Numbered from the stretch's first letter, positions 44,143 to 52,775 are shown. The stretch is DNA of 64,000 nt from Minwuiaceae bacterium (GCA_028278525.1 JANQEE010000041.1:186001-250000), one strand, 5' to 3'. Notes: generated by a model not told the origin, from the sequence alone. Made by a program: numbers and translations.

Positions 44143-45885
44143 TCAGCCTTTTGCCAAGTCGCGCAAATGCTCTGCGACCCGCTCAATCGGGCCGTCGGGC
44201 CAGTCTTCCCGCCGTTCCGCGTAGAATATCTTGCGGCTCGGATACCAGGGGTCGTTGTCCGTGCCGAGCATCATACTGCCGCGGGCACGCTGCATGATGG
44301 CGGTCGGCGTCGCCACGGCGCTGGCGATGGCGCCCGGCGAGGATCGAATGGAGATCATCTGATCCAGCGCCGCCGCATAAGCGGCGGCCGCTTCCAGGTC
44401 GTCGCGCCGGTCGATATCGTCCCAGTCGTGAATCGTGACGCCGTAATTTTCCTTGGCGAAAGCGATTTCCTCGGACGCGTCACTGTACATGCAGTTGATG
44501 AACTGCACGTCGGGCACCGACAGGATCGGGCCGTAGTCGTCCATCGTCGTGTAAGAACGATCGCGGGCGACGCTGCGCAAACCGCCGCGCCAGGTCAGGC
44601 CCACCTTCAGGCCGGGCCCCAGCGCGTCGAACCGTTCCCGCCAAATCGCCACTCGCTCCGGATCCGGTTTTAGGTAAGGGTTTTCGTCCGGAAAGTCGCT
44701 CAAATCGGTGCGCAGAAATTGAGGCAGTGTGCCGGCCTCGGTCGCCAGGTCGGGTTTTTGCTCGAGATCGTCCATCCAGCGGTAACTTCGATGTAGCCTG
44801 GCGTTGACCCGGTAGGTGACGTTGCGATGGAACGTCGCTTCCGGGAACGAACGCTGGAACAGCGTAATCAGACGGTGGTCTACCTCGAAGATGCAGTGTT
44901 TCGCCCGGGCGATCAGGTCTTTGAACATGGTGGCGAACAGGAACAAATCGCCTAGGCCCTGTTCGTCGCATACCAGGATGACCTTGTCGGATATGTCTTC
45001 GCCTTGCCATCGCGGCAGACCGTGGGTGTAATTGATGGTGTCGGGCCGGGCCTTGTCGAGGCGCCAGGCATATTCCTCCCAGCCGCGCCGCAGGTCTCCG
45101 GTGCCGATCAGAGCGTGTGCCAGATTGAAGCGGGTGTTTGCGCTGCCAGGCAGAAGTTTCGCGCCCTTCTCCAACACCGGCAGGCCTTCTTCGAACCGGC
45201 CTTCGCTGTTGTACTGCAGCCCAATATTGGCATAGGCGGCACCCATGTCGGGCTTCAACCGGATCGCCTCGTCGAAGAACGGCTTGGAGGCGTCGACGTT
45301 GCGGTCTTCGCCCACCGCCACGCCGAGGGATTCCCACAGGATGGCGGCGGTGGGGTTCTGTTCGATCGCGAACTTCAGCATCGCGATGGCGTCGTCATAT
45401 TTACCGAGCGAGCGCTTGATACCCGACAGCGTCGTATAACCGCGCGGATCGTCGGGGCTGAGCTGAACGTAGCTGGCGAGGAGGTTCTCCGCGGCCGGCA
45501 ACATCTCCAGGCTTGCGGCCAGGTTCGCGACGTCGAAGATGACGGACGGTTCGAGTTTTCCGAGATCGATCAGCCGCTCGAAAACCGCGATGGCCTCCTG
45601 ACGCTGGCCCGAGCGCACCAGCAGGTTGCCCAGCAATGCCAGGGCTTTTTTGTTCTCGGGGTCCATGCGGTAGGCCTGAAGGTAGAACTTCGCGGCCTTT
45701 TGCGGATCGCCTTTGTCGGAGGTTCGAGCGCCTTTAATCAGCAGGCGCTGCGACTGAGCGCGTTCTTTCTCCGACCGTACGCGCTCCAGGTCGACGCTCT
45801 GAAGAAAGGCGAGGACCGATACGGCCTCGGCTTGCATATTGCTGGTATTGAGCTCCGGCCTGGCAGTCGCCTTCTTCGCCCGCAT
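44143..45885 (-). CDS. TPR-glycosyltransferase, second FlmG-like paralogue
   Basis: A 580-residue paralogue of the adjacent 42454 gene: TPR units at about residues 45-265 and a C-terminal domain with LPRWQGEDISDKVILVCDEQGLGDLFLF, LGPGLKVGLTWRGGLRSVARDRSY and SIRSSPGAIASAVATPT. In the last motif the acidic/Gly context differs from the neighbour (SSPGAIASAVATPT against APGTAVRQLSAGLDVPT), so acceptor or donor choice may differ. It lies 15 bases upstream of the other copy and is likely first in the transcript, with about 190 bases of divergent promoter region before pseH. Confidence 0.78.
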   Translation of the reverse strand: MRAKKATARPELNTSNMQAEAVSVLAFLQSVDLERVRSEKERAQSQRLLIKGARTSDKGDPQKAAKFYLQAYRMDPENKKALALLGNLLVRSGQRQEAIAVFERLIDLGKLEPSVIFDVANLAASLEMLPAAENLLASYVQLSPDDPRGYTTLSGIKRSLGKYDDAIAMLKFAIEQNPTAAILWESLGVAVGEDRNVDASKPFFDEAIRLKPDMGAAYANIGLQYNSEGRFEEGLPVLEKGAKLLPGSANTRFNLAHALIGTGDLRRGWEEYAWRLDKARPDTINYTHGLPRWQGEDISDKVILVCDEQGLGDLFLFATMFKDLIARAKHCIFEVDHRLITLFQRSFPEATFHRNVTYRVNARLHRSYRWMDDLEQKPDLATEAGTLPQFLRTDLSDFPDENPYLKPDPERVAIWRERFDALGPGLKVGLTWRGGLRSVARDRSYTTMDDYGPILSVPDVQFINCMYSDASEEIAFAKENYGVTIHDWDDIDRRDDLEAAAAYAAALDQMISIRSSPGAIASAVATPTAIMQRARGSMMLGTDNDPWYPSRKIFYAERREDWPDGPIERVAEHLRDLAKG

Positions 45886-46077
45886 CGATTTTCATTCCCT
45901 TCGTTCGCTCGGCTAAAGCCTGCGGAATCTTGGCCCAATCAGCGTTAAAAAACGGCTAAGCCACCTGCTTCGATAGGCTTTTCAGCCAACCGATATCCGT
46001 GGTGTACACGTTTGGTTAACCGAACTTCCCGCAGCATCCCCACGTCACGGCCTGTTCAGGAAACCGGTTAGCGAAAC

Positions 46078-46518
46078 ATGAAGGCCGACCTCTCACTCCG
46101 TCCCGCGACCCTGGACGATTGCAACCGGCTGCTGGCCTGGCGCAACGATCCGGCGACCCGCAGCAATTCCCGCAATTCGAGCGCGGTGATCGCGGAGGCG
46201 CACGGCGCCTGGCTGCGCGCAGTGCTGGCGGATCCCGATCGCCGGCTCATGATCGCGGAAAGCGGTGGCGAGCCGGTCGGGACGATCCGCGCGGACCGCG
46301 ATGCCGGCGGCTGGGAACTGTCCTGGACCGTGGCCCCGGCGGCGCGCGGCAAGGGCTACGGCGCGCGCATCGTCGCCGCCGCGATGGATGGGCTGTTCGG
46401 GCCGATCCGGGCCGCCATTCGCGCCGAGAACGGCGCGTCATTGCGGATTGCCGAGGCCGTCGGCATGACGCTGCAGCGCCGGGACGCCTGCATGACCTAT
46501 TGGGAATTGCGGAAATGA
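46078..46518 (+). CDS. pseH: GNAT N-acetyltransferase, probable PseH
   Basis: A 146-residue GNAT. The fold begins with SLRPATLDDCNRLLAWRNDPATRSNS; motif A region is WTVAPAARGKGYGARIVAAAM (the acetyl-CoA pyrophosphate loop RGKGYG). It should N-acetylate C4 of the PseC product with acetyl-CoA. The assignment rests on family plus its 4-base overlap (ATGA) with pseI, the typical pse gene partner. The start ATG at 46078 is preceded by only weak SD. Confidence 0.8.
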   Translation: MKADLSLRPATLDDCNRLLAWRNDPATRSNSRNSSAVIAEAHGAWLRAVLADPDRRLMIAESGGEPVGTIRADRDAGGWELSWTVAPAARGKGYGARIVAAAMDGLFGPIRAAIRAENGASLRIAEAVGMTLQRRDACMTYWELRK

Positions 46519-47570
46519 GCCGCGAAATCTCGATAGCCGGCCGGCCGATTGGCCCGGACCATCCGCCCTATGTGATCGCTGAGCTGTCGGCCAACCATAT
46601 GGGCGACCTGGACCGTGCCCTGAAGCTCGTCGAAGTGGCGGCCTCGACCGGCATCGATGCCGTTAAATTGCAGACCTATACGCCGGACACCATAACCCTG
46701 GACCACGACGGCCCGGATTTCCAAATTCAGGGCGGTCTCTGGGACGGGCGCACCCTCTACGACCTCTATAAAGAGGCCTATACGCCCTGGGAGTGGCATA
46801 AGCCACTGTTTGAGAAGGGCAGGGCGCTTGGCGTCGCCGTGTTCAGTTCGCCGTTCGACGACACCGCCGTCGACCTGCTGGAGAGCCTGGACGCACCCGC
46901 CTACAAGATCGCGTCGTTCGAGGCAGTCGATCTTCCGCTGATCGAAAGGGTCGCGCGCGCCGGAAAACCGATGATCATTTCGACCGGTATGGCTAATCGG
47001 TCGGAAATCGGCGAGGCGGTGGCGGCGGCAAGGGGGGCGGGCTGCGGTGACATCGTGCTCCTGCATTGCGTGAGCGGCTATCCGGCCCCGGCGGAAGACA
47101 GCAACCTTCGGACAATTCCGGACCTGCGGTCGAATTTCTCGGTTCAGTGCGGTCTGTCGGACCATACCCTCGGCACCGCGGTCGCGACCGCGGCGATCTC
47201 GCTTGGCGCCACCGTGATAGAAAAGCACTTCACATTGAGCCGGGATGACGGCGGGCCCGACGGCGCGTTCTCTTTGGAGCCGGCGGAATTCAAGACGCTG
47301 GTCGCGGATGCACGCACGGCCTGGGCGGCCTTGGGCCGGATAAACTACGAACGGGCGCCGAGCGAACGGCAGAACGCCCAATTCCGCCGGTCGCTATACG
47401 TTGTCAAGGATATTGCCGAAGGCGAGACCTGGACGCGGGAGCATGTCAGGTCTATCCGACCCGGCCACGGACTGGCACCAAAACATCTTAACCAAGTGTT
47501 AGGGCAAAAGGCGGCACAGAATGTTTCATGTGGAACGCCGCTTGATTGGGACATGGTCAAGGACTGGTAA
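46515..47570 (+). CDS. pseI: Pseudaminic acid synthase
   Basis: A 351-residue NeuB-family synthase that condenses PEP with 6-deoxy-AltdiNAc in the fifth pseudaminic step. AELSANHMGDLDRALKLVEVAAS is the canonical PseI N-terminus, followed by GIDAVKLQTYTPDTITLD. The barrel includes SSPFDDTAVDLLESL, KIASFEAVD, HCVSGYPAPAEDSNL, GLSDHTLG and VIEKHFTLSRDDGGPD. The C-terminal SAF domain has RRSLYVVKDIAEGE and RSIRPGHGLAPKHL. It matches PseI more closely than the 33973 synthase does. Confidence 0.9.
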   Translation: MSREISIAGRPIGPDHPPYVIAELSANHMGDLDRALKLVEVAASTGIDAVKLQTYTPDTITLDHDGPDFQIQGGLWDGRTLYDLYKEAYTPWEWHKPLFEKGRALGVAVFSSPFDDTAVDLLESLDAPAYKIASFEAVDLPLIERVARAGKPMIISTGMANRSEIGEAVAAARGAGCGDIVLLHCVSGYPAPAEDSNLRTIPDLRSNFSVQCGLSDHTLGTAVATAAISLGATVIEKHFTLSRDDGGPDGAFSLEPAEFKTLVADARTAWAALGRINYERAPSERQNAQFRRSLYVVKDIAEGETWTREHVRSIRPGHGLAPKHLNQVLGQKAAQNVSCGTPLDWDMVKDW

Positions 47571-47695
47571 ATAAAGCTATTAACCTTAACACTAAATTCA
47601 CCAAGTCAACGTCAGGATGTGTAGGGAAGACGCATGCCGCTTTGATTACGGCGGTTGGCAGGCGCAAGGTATGGGCCCAACGAGACCAGGAAGGT

Positions 47696-47712
47696 GGACG
47701 TCGAACACGTCC
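47696..47712 (+). other. Hairpin in the flbT leader
   Basis: GGACGT (47696-47701) and ACGTCC (47707-47712) form a perfect 6-base stem with loop CGAAC. It ends just before the GAGG ribosome-binding site (47717-47720) of flbT. It may affect flbT translation. Confidence 0.4.
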
Positions 47713-47722
47713 AAATGAGGTA

Positions 47723-48148
47723 ATGGCGTTAAAACTGACCCTGAAACCCGGTGAGAAGTTTGTCGTCAACGGCGCGGTTATCGCCAATGGCAACCGGCGC
47801 GCCAGCGTGGTCGTTCACAATAAGGTGTCGATCCTGCGCGAGAAGGACATCCTGCAGCCCGATGACGCCAATTCGCCTGCAAAACGTATCTATTTTGCGA
47901 TTATGTCGATGTATCTCGACGAGAATCATCGCGACAAACTTTACGAAGATTTTGCAATTTGGATGACAGACTTCATCGGCGCCATATCCGACCCCACGGC
48001 AAAAACCACCTGCTTGGCGGTTAGCCGAGAGGTAATGGGTGGGCGGTACTATAAGGCCCTGATGCTGTGCAAACGGCTGTTGCGCTTCGAGCGGGAGAGG
48101 TTGGATCATGACGTTGCAGGCGTATCAGCAAACGCTGCAGGCGACTGA
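47723..48148 (+). CDS. flbT: Flagellin biosynthesis repressor FlbT
   Basis: A 141-residue homologue of Caulobacter FlbT, a post-transcriptional regulator that binds flagellin mRNA leaders and destabilises them when the hook is incomplete. The N-terminus LKLTLKPGEKFVVNGAVI and the central RIYFAIMSMYLDE segment are diagnostic. The start at 47723 follows GAGG; an upstream extension to 47546 lacks homology. The 3' end overlaps flaF by 41 bases, ensuring coupled expression. The tail (GVSANAAGD) is short and flexible. Confidence 0.93.
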   Translation: MALKLTLKPGEKFVVNGAVIANGNRRASVVVHNKVSILREKDILQPDDANSPAKRIYFAIMSMYLDENHRDKLYEDFAIWMTDFIGAISDPTAKTTCLAVSREVMGGRYYKALMLCKRLLRFERERLDHDVAGVSANAAGD

Positions 48149-48488
48149 GACTCCTCGTAGTACCGAGTATCGGCTTTTCGCGCAGGTAACCCGAGCACTC
48201 ATCGAAGCAAAAGACTGCGATAAACTCGACAAACGCAAAATCGACGCACTGGATTGGAACCGCCGGCTGTGGACGGCGCTGATCTCCGATTGTTCGTCTA
48301 AAGACAATAGCCTTCCGGAAGAACTGCGGGCCCAGATCATCTCGCTTGGCCTGTGGGTCAGCCGCTATTCCAGCGACGTTATGCGCGACGGCGAGAGCAT
48401 TGACCCACTGATCTCGGTCAATCGCTCGATCATGGAAGGACTTAACCAAAGCGCGAGCGCGGCCGAGGCGCCCGCGGAGAAAGAGTAA
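48108..48488 (+). CDS. flaF: Flagellin biosynthesis regulator FlaF
   Basis: A 126-residue FlaF homologue: QAYQQTLQATETPRSTEYRLFAQVTRALIEA, KIDALDWNRRLWTALISDC and a GLWVSRYSSDVMRDGESI helix. In Caulobacter FlaF is needed for flagellin synthesis/secretion and counteracts FlbT, acting as a flagellin-interacting factor. It overlaps flbT by 41 bases in a different frame. Downstream, 225 bases precede the TylF-like gene; these contain a perfect 14-base palindrome at 48502-48515. Confidence 0.93.
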   Translation: MTLQAYQQTLQATETPRSTEYRLFAQVTRALIEAKDCDKLDKRKIDALDWNRRLWTALISDCSSKDNSLPEELRAQIISLGLWVSRYSSDVMRDGESIDPLISVNRSIMEGLNQSASAAEAPAEKE

Positions 48489-48501
48489 AGTCTCCCATCC
48501 G

Positions 48502-48515
48502 TCGCAATTGCGACC
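48502..48515. repeat. 14-base perfect palindrome GTCGCAATTGCGAC
   Basis: Between flaF and the TylF-like gene. It resembles, with different flanks, the TTGC/GCAA-centred operators near the flagellins, but its arms run in the opposite order (GCAA-TTGC), so it may be a different site. The rest of 48489-48713 shows no gene or clear promoter. Confidence 0.45.
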
Positions 48516-48713
48516 CCTGCCGCCAATTCGACTGTCGAAATCGCCGCGAAGGTGGCAGGCGAGGCCATTTCCTGCAATTCGGCGCTTTGAAGCGAACTCA
48601 GGGACCGGTTCGTTAATCCAAATTTAAGGCTGCGGTTCGATTCTCTGCGTTAACCATAAGTTGGCGCGTGCCGTACCGCATGATTCGCGCCGGAGCCACG
48701 GGTACCGTTCAGC

Positions 48714-49457
48714 ATGGCCAACACGCACGATCGATTGCGCGATCTTCTGAAGGAAGAACTCGCCGCGGCCGACGATTTCACCAAATACATCAGCATCTTC
48801 CAAAGCAGGATCCTGTTTACGAAGATGATCCAGCAGTACGAGATCTTCAAACTCGCGCTGAACCGGCCCGGCCATATCGTCGAACTGGGCGTCTATTACG
48901 GTGAAAGCTTCTTTCATTGGGCCCGGTTCCTGGAAATGTTCAACATGGGCGAACGGGAAGCCAAGGTAATCGGTTTCGATACCTTCTCCGGCTTTCCTGA
49001 GATCAGTGACAAGGACCGGACGTTGGAAAACCAGCGGGAACAATCGGATGTCGCCGTTCGCTCAGGCGGTTTCAACGCCGGCGAACGGTCCGCACAGCGC
49101 ATCGAAAAGCTGATCGAGATCTTCGAAGACGACCATTTCGTGCCGCAGAAGAAACGGCTGGAAGTGGTCAAAGGCGACATCTGCGAGACCGTGCCCCGCT
49201 ATGTGCGGGACAACCCGGGCCTGCGCATCTCCCTGCTGCATTTGGACTGCGACCTGTACGAGCCGACGATGGCCGGCCTGAAGCACCTCTATCCTTTGGT
49301 GGTGCCCGGCGGCGTCGTCATCCTGGATGAATACGGGCAGGACAAGTTCCCGGGCGAGAGCGCGGCCTTCGACGAATACTTCGCCGGCAACCGGCCGAAT
49401 CTGATTAAGAGCCATCTGGTATCCAATCCGAGCGGCTATTTCGTTAAGGAGGGCTGA
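48714..49457 (+). CDS. TylF/MycF-type macrocin O-methyltransferase family protein
   Basis: A 247-residue Rossmann methyltransferase of the TylF group: GHIVELGVYYGESFFHWARF (motif I), VIGFDTFSGFPEIS, RLEVVKGDICETVP and ISLLHLDCDLYEPTMAGLKHLYPLVVPGGVVILDEYGQ. The DCDLYEPT motif with Asp residues binds Mg2+ in TylF/NovP. Members O-methylate sugars or polyketide glycosides. It heads a four-gene unit (48714-52531) with almost no spacing, before the flagellins, so a methyl mark on the flagellin glycan is plausible. Confidence 0.85.
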   Translation: MANTHDRLRDLLKEELAAADDFTKYISIFQSRILFTKMIQQYEIFKLALNRPGHIVELGVYYGESFFHWARFLEMFNMGEREAKVIGFDTFSGFPEISDKDRTLENQREQSDVAVRSGGFNAGERSAQRIEKLIEIFEDDHFVPQKKRLEVVKGDICETVPRYVRDNPGLRISLLHLDCDLYEPTMAGLKHLYPLVVPGGVVILDEYGQDKFPGESAAFDEYFAGNRPNLIKSHLVSNPSGYFVKEG

Positions 49458-50302
49458 TGTTGGCCCAGTCCGCTCCAGTCCTGTCGGCCGGGGACCTGGA
49501 CCGGGTCGCCGCTACGCTCGACCGGACCGGCGTTGTTCTGCTGCGGAACTGTTTGCCGAAGCCGCCGCTGGAGGCGGTGCAGGCCCGCTTGTGGGATCTC
49601 GTGGAGCACATCTATCGGCGGTTCGGCGCCGGCGCCTACGACCCCGCGGGCCGCGGCGATGTCGCTGTGCTGGACGGTATGCTGCTGGAGCTGTTTCAGG
49701 CGAACCCGCGCTACGAGTCGTTCGTCTACGACACATCGCGCCATCTGCCCGAGGTCGCGGCGCTGCTCGATTGCCCGGAGATCCTTGCGTCGGTGCGGGC
49801 GGCGCTGGGAATCGGGTCGGACCGTCCCGTCGCGGTCAACAACCGCAATGTGCGCATCGACCTGCCGGGCGAGGACTGGAACGAGAACCTGCCGTGGCAT
49901 CAGGATTATCCGTACAAGAACCCTCTATATTCCCCGGGCCGCTCGCTGGCGACCTGGTTGCCGGTCTTTCCGTGCCCGGTGGCGTTGGGGCCGGCGGTCT
50001 TCAAGGTCGGCTCCCATCGGGCCGGAGAGGTGTCGACCCTGCCGCATTCGCAGGGCGAAAACCGAACTCTGGCCTGGACCATCCCGGACGAGCATCTTGG
50101 CGACGCCGCCTATCCGGATTGGCAGGACGACGTGAATGTCGGCGACCTGATCGTCTTTTCGCTGACGACAATCCATAAATCGGGGGTCAATCGGGCCCGC
50201 TCGCGCGTCCGCTGGACGTTGCAGGCCCGGTACCACGACATAGCGTCGGCGACCTTCACGGAACGCTACGATTTCTCTCCTCGCAAGCCGGCGGCCGCCT
50301 AG
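49457..50302 (+). CDS. Phytanoyl-CoA dioxygenase-like Fe(II)/2-oxoglutarate hydroxylase
   Basis: A 281-residue PhyH-family oxygenase. The iron facial triad is His148 and Asp150 in LPWHQDYPYK plus His240 in TIHKSGVN; the following ArgXxxArg stretch (RARSRVRW) binds 2-oxoglutarate. PhyH enzymes hydroxylate carbon chains, including sugars and amino acids in natural products. The ATG overlaps the TylF stop by one base. Hydroxylation followed by methylation of a glycan or of a sugar N-acyl group is a plausible scheme. Confidence 0.85.
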   Translation: MLAQSAPVLSAGDLDRVAATLDRTGVVLLRNCLPKPPLEAVQARLWDLVEHIYRRFGAGAYDPAGRGDVAVLDGMLLELFQANPRYESFVYDTSRHLPEVAALLDCPEILASVRAALGIGSDRPVAVNNRNVRIDLPGEDWNENLPWHQDYPYKNPLYSPGRSLATWLPVFPCPVALGPAVFKVGSHRAGEVSTLPHSQGENRTLAWTIPDEHLGDAAYPDWQDDVNVGDLIVFSLTTIHKSGVNRARSRVRWTLQARYHDIASATFTERYDFSPRKPAAA

Positions 50303-51169
50303 ATGGAACTTCGGCGCAACGCACTCGGCTATGTCGAGGTCTGGCCCAGGCCGACCGAGGAAGAGCTCGCCCGCTTTTACAACAGCGACTATTACGGCGG
50401 GCACCCCGGATCGAACCAGTACTCTCATAGCTATACGCAGGACGAGCTGGCGCATAAGGAGATCGAGCTGGCCGAAACCGCGTCGTTCGTCACCGCTCAA
50501 CCGGGCAAGATGCTCGATATCGGCTTCGGAGAAGGCTTCTTCCTCGACTATTTCCACCGAAACGGCTGGGACGTAACGGGCATCGATTTCACGAAGGACG
50601 GCATCGCCGCCTTCTTCCCGGATCTGACCGAAAAAGCGGTGGTCGGGGACCTGTTCGGCTATCTGGACAACGCTATCGAGCGTAAGGCCCAGTTCGATCT
50701 GGTGGTCTGCAACAACGTCGTGGAGCATGTGGTCGAACCGATCAAGCTGATCGGCGATATCGGCCGCCTGCTGTCGGACCGGGGGATCGCCCGCATCGCC
50801 GTCCCGAACGACGGCTCCTGGCTGCAGCAGCTCGTCGTGGAGAAGGGGGCGGCGGACGCCGATTTCTGGGTCTGTCCGCCCGCGCATCTCAACTACTTCA
50901 CCGTCGAGGCACTGCGCAACGCCGTCGAGGCGGCCGGCCTCGAAGTCGTCGACGTCTTGGGCAGCTTTCCGATCGACATGTTCTTGCTGAACGACGACTC
51001 CAATTACAAGAAGGACGGTTCCAAGGGCCGCAACTGCCACTTCGCAAGGGTCGCCTTCGAGCTGGCGTTTCATCGGCACGATCCGGAGGGACTGATCGAC
51101 TACAAGCGCTGCTCGGCCAAGGCTGGGATCGGCCGGGACATCATTGCCTATTGCCGGAAACGGCGCTGA
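50303..51169 (+). CDS. Class I SAM methyltransferase (UbiG-like)
   Basis: A 288-residue methyltransferase. The start (ELRRNALGYVEVWPRPTEEELARFYNSDYY) resembles proteins with an N-terminal leader of Methyltransf_23/hypothetical sugar C-methyltransferases, although no zinc-binding Cys cluster is seen. Motif I is MLDIGFGEGFFLDYF and motif II-like VTGIDFTKDGIAAF; DLVVCNNVVEHVVEPIKLIGDIGRLL is the UbiG-type helix. It begins one base after the PhyH stop. The substrate is unknown. Confidence 0.85.
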   Translation: MELRRNALGYVEVWPRPTEEELARFYNSDYYGGHPGSNQYSHSYTQDELAHKEIELAETASFVTAQPGKMLDIGFGEGFFLDYFHRNGWDVTGIDFTKDGIAAFFPDLTEKAVVGDLFGYLDNAIERKAQFDLVVCNNVVEHVVEPIKLIGDIGRLLSDRGIARIAVPNDGSWLQQLVVEKGAADADFWVCPPAHLNYFTVEALRNAVEAAGLEVVDVLGSFPIDMFLLNDDSNYKKDGSKGRNCHFARVAFELAFHRHDPEGLIDYKRCSAKAGIGRDIIAYCRKRR

Positions 51170-51193
51170 CCGACGGACATATCGGAGACCGGG

Positions 51194-52531
51194 ATGCAGA
51201 TTGAGTTTATCGCCAATGCTTCCTGCCTGGTCACGCTCGCGGATGGCCGAACCGTACTGTCAGATCCCTGGTATTCGGACGGTATCTACTACGGCAGTTG
51301 GTACAATTTTCCGCCGCTTTCGGACGCGGCGCTGCGTCGCTATCTCGGCCTGAAACCCGATTTCATCTACATCAGCCATCTGCATCCCGACCACCTGGAC
51401 GCGGCCACCCTGGCCCGGTTTCCATCGAACACGCCGGTGCTGATCGGGCGGCTGCCGCACGATCATCTGGAACGCGCCATTCGGCGAGCGGGAATGACCA
51501 ACACGGTCCAACTCGACCTGGAGGAAACGACGGACGTCGACGGCGTCGAGTTCACGATCTATGGGGACTTCTCGGGGTCCAGCGAGGATTTCGAGGTCTC
51601 CCTGGACTATGCCATCGATACCTCGATTTTCATCCGGGATCGCGACAGACAGACCTTTTTCAACATCAACGACAATCCGATCCAGGTGGAATCCGCGGAG
51701 CGCGTCGTGTGCCGTCATGGCCACCCGACGGCGGCGGTGGTGCCCTACAGCGGCGCCAGCCTCTATCCGCACGCCTTCCCGCAGTACAACGACGCAGAAA
51801 AGGATAGACAGCGCGACGCCTTGACCGAGCGCATGTTGAAGAAATTCGCTTCCGTAACCCGCGTTCTCAAACCGGGATACACGATCCCGGCCGCCGGCTC
51901 GTACGTCATGGGCGGCCGTATTGCGCATTACTCCCGCTGGCTGCATCAGGCGACGCCGGCGCAAATTTCCGCGTGTTGCCGTGCGGAAGAGTTCGGCGAA
52001 ACTGAAATCTGCCTTATGGCGCAAGGGGATACGCTCGATACCTCAAGCGGAGAGCTAGTACTGAATAAACAGGCGCCGTTTCGCGATTTCGACATCGAGC
52101 AACGAACGGTCCACGCCATGACCTTGATCGACAATCCACTGGCGCACGAGAAGGTCGTCATACCGGGCGAGTTCGCTTTGCCATGGCAGCGGCTGCTGCC
52201 CAAGGCGCGGGCCAACCAATGGGCGCGGCAAAGCAGCCTGGGCCTTTATCCGGCTGTGGACGTCGTGCTGCGGCTCGACGGCGCGGCCGGCGGCGGGTTG
52301 GATTTCGCCTTTCCGCTGGATCGTCCGGAAATCCACGGTTTTGACTGCCAGCCGCCGGCCGGCGACCGGCCGGTGGTCCAGTTTCGCATCGACGCGCGGC
52401 TGATGGCGATGGTTCTGCTCTCCGCGGCGATCTGGAACAACATCGAGATCGGCGCATTGGTCGAAATCGAACGCCGGCCTGACCGCTTTTCGCCCGATGT
52501 GCATCGCCTGATGTCGTTCTTCGCCCTCTAG
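51194..52531 (+). CDS. MBL-fold metallo-hydrolase (UlaG/CMAH-like domain)
   Basis: A 445-residue metallo-beta-lactamase-fold protein. The metal motif is H62-x-H64-x-D66-H67 in ISHLHPDHLDAATL, preceded by the NASCLVTLADGRTVLSDPW strand typical of the UlaG/RomA/CMP-Neu5Ac hydroxylase-like group. Downstream, RHGHPTAAVVPYSGAS may supply a further histidine. The C-terminal 150 residues are extra. There is no Rieske domain. Its location with methyltransferases and a PhyH enzyme in a nonulosonic-acid island makes a sugar-modifying or deacylating role plausible. Confidence 0.8.
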   Translation: MQIEFIANASCLVTLADGRTVLSDPWYSDGIYYGSWYNFPPLSDAALRRYLGLKPDFIYISHLHPDHLDAATLARFPSNTPVLIGRLPHDHLERAIRRAGMTNTVQLDLEETTDVDGVEFTIYGDFSGSSEDFEVSLDYAIDTSIFIRDRDRQTFFNINDNPIQVESAERVVCRHGHPTAAVVPYSGASLYPHAFPQYNDAEKDRQRDALTERMLKKFASVTRVLKPGYTIPAAGSYVMGGRIAHYSRWLHQATPAQISACCRAEEFGETEICLMAQGDTLDTSSGELVLNKQAPFRDFDIEQRTVHAMTLIDNPLAHEKVVIPGEFALPWQRLLPKARANQWARQSSLGLYPAVDVVLRLDGAAGGGLDFAFPLDRPEIHGFDCQPPAGDRPVVQFRIDARLMAMVLLSAAIWNNIEIGALVEIERRPDRFSPDVHRLMSFFAL

Positions 52532-52579
52532 GTCCAGGCAAGTCTCAGGCGGATAAAAAGGCGGCCCCGACGCCTGTGC

Positions 52580-52594
52580 CGGCAACTTTTGCCG
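52580..52594. promoter_or_regulatory. Palindrome CGGCAA-CTT-TTGCCG upstream of flagellin 1
   Basis: Perfect 6-base arms with a 3-base centre, about 156 bases upstream of the sigma-54 -24 element. Proposed binding site of an FlbD/NtrC-type activator (see the further copies). Confidence 0.55.
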
Positions 52595-52644
52595 AGCATA
52601 AATTGCCCACTCCGGCATAATCTTCCCACCGATTCGACAGTACT

Positions 52645-52659
52645 CGGCAATAATTGCCG
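52645..52659. promoter_or_regulatory. Palindrome CGGCAA-TAA-TTGCCG upstream of flagellin 1
   Basis: A perfect site; symmetry extends three bases on each side (ACT/AGT) to 52642-52662. It sits about 100 bases before the -24 box, the usual position of an enhancer-binding protein site. The remaining 52532-52828 sequence is AT-rich and gene-free. Confidence 0.65.
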
Positions 52660-52749
52660 AGTGCTTTTATCAATGATTTATTTACCTGATATAAGTTTTT
52701 ATCTATATATCAAATGGATAGCATAAATTAGATAGAATCTTACGCATAT

Positions 52750-52765
52750 TGGCACAGCGGTTGCT
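52750..52765 (+). promoter_or_regulatory. Sigma-54 promoter of flagellin 1
   Basis: TGGCACAGCGGTTGCT matches TGGCAC-N5-TTGC with exactly ten bases between GG (-24) and GC (-12). Expected transcript start is near 52776. Confidence 0.88.
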
Positions 52766-52775
52766 GTTTCTGGGG

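Noticed and set aside
48489..48713. Sigma-54 promoter before the TylF-like gene or before flbT
   Set aside because: TTGGCGCGTGCC and TTGGCAGGCGC look similar at first sight, but GG-N10-GC spacing fails in both.
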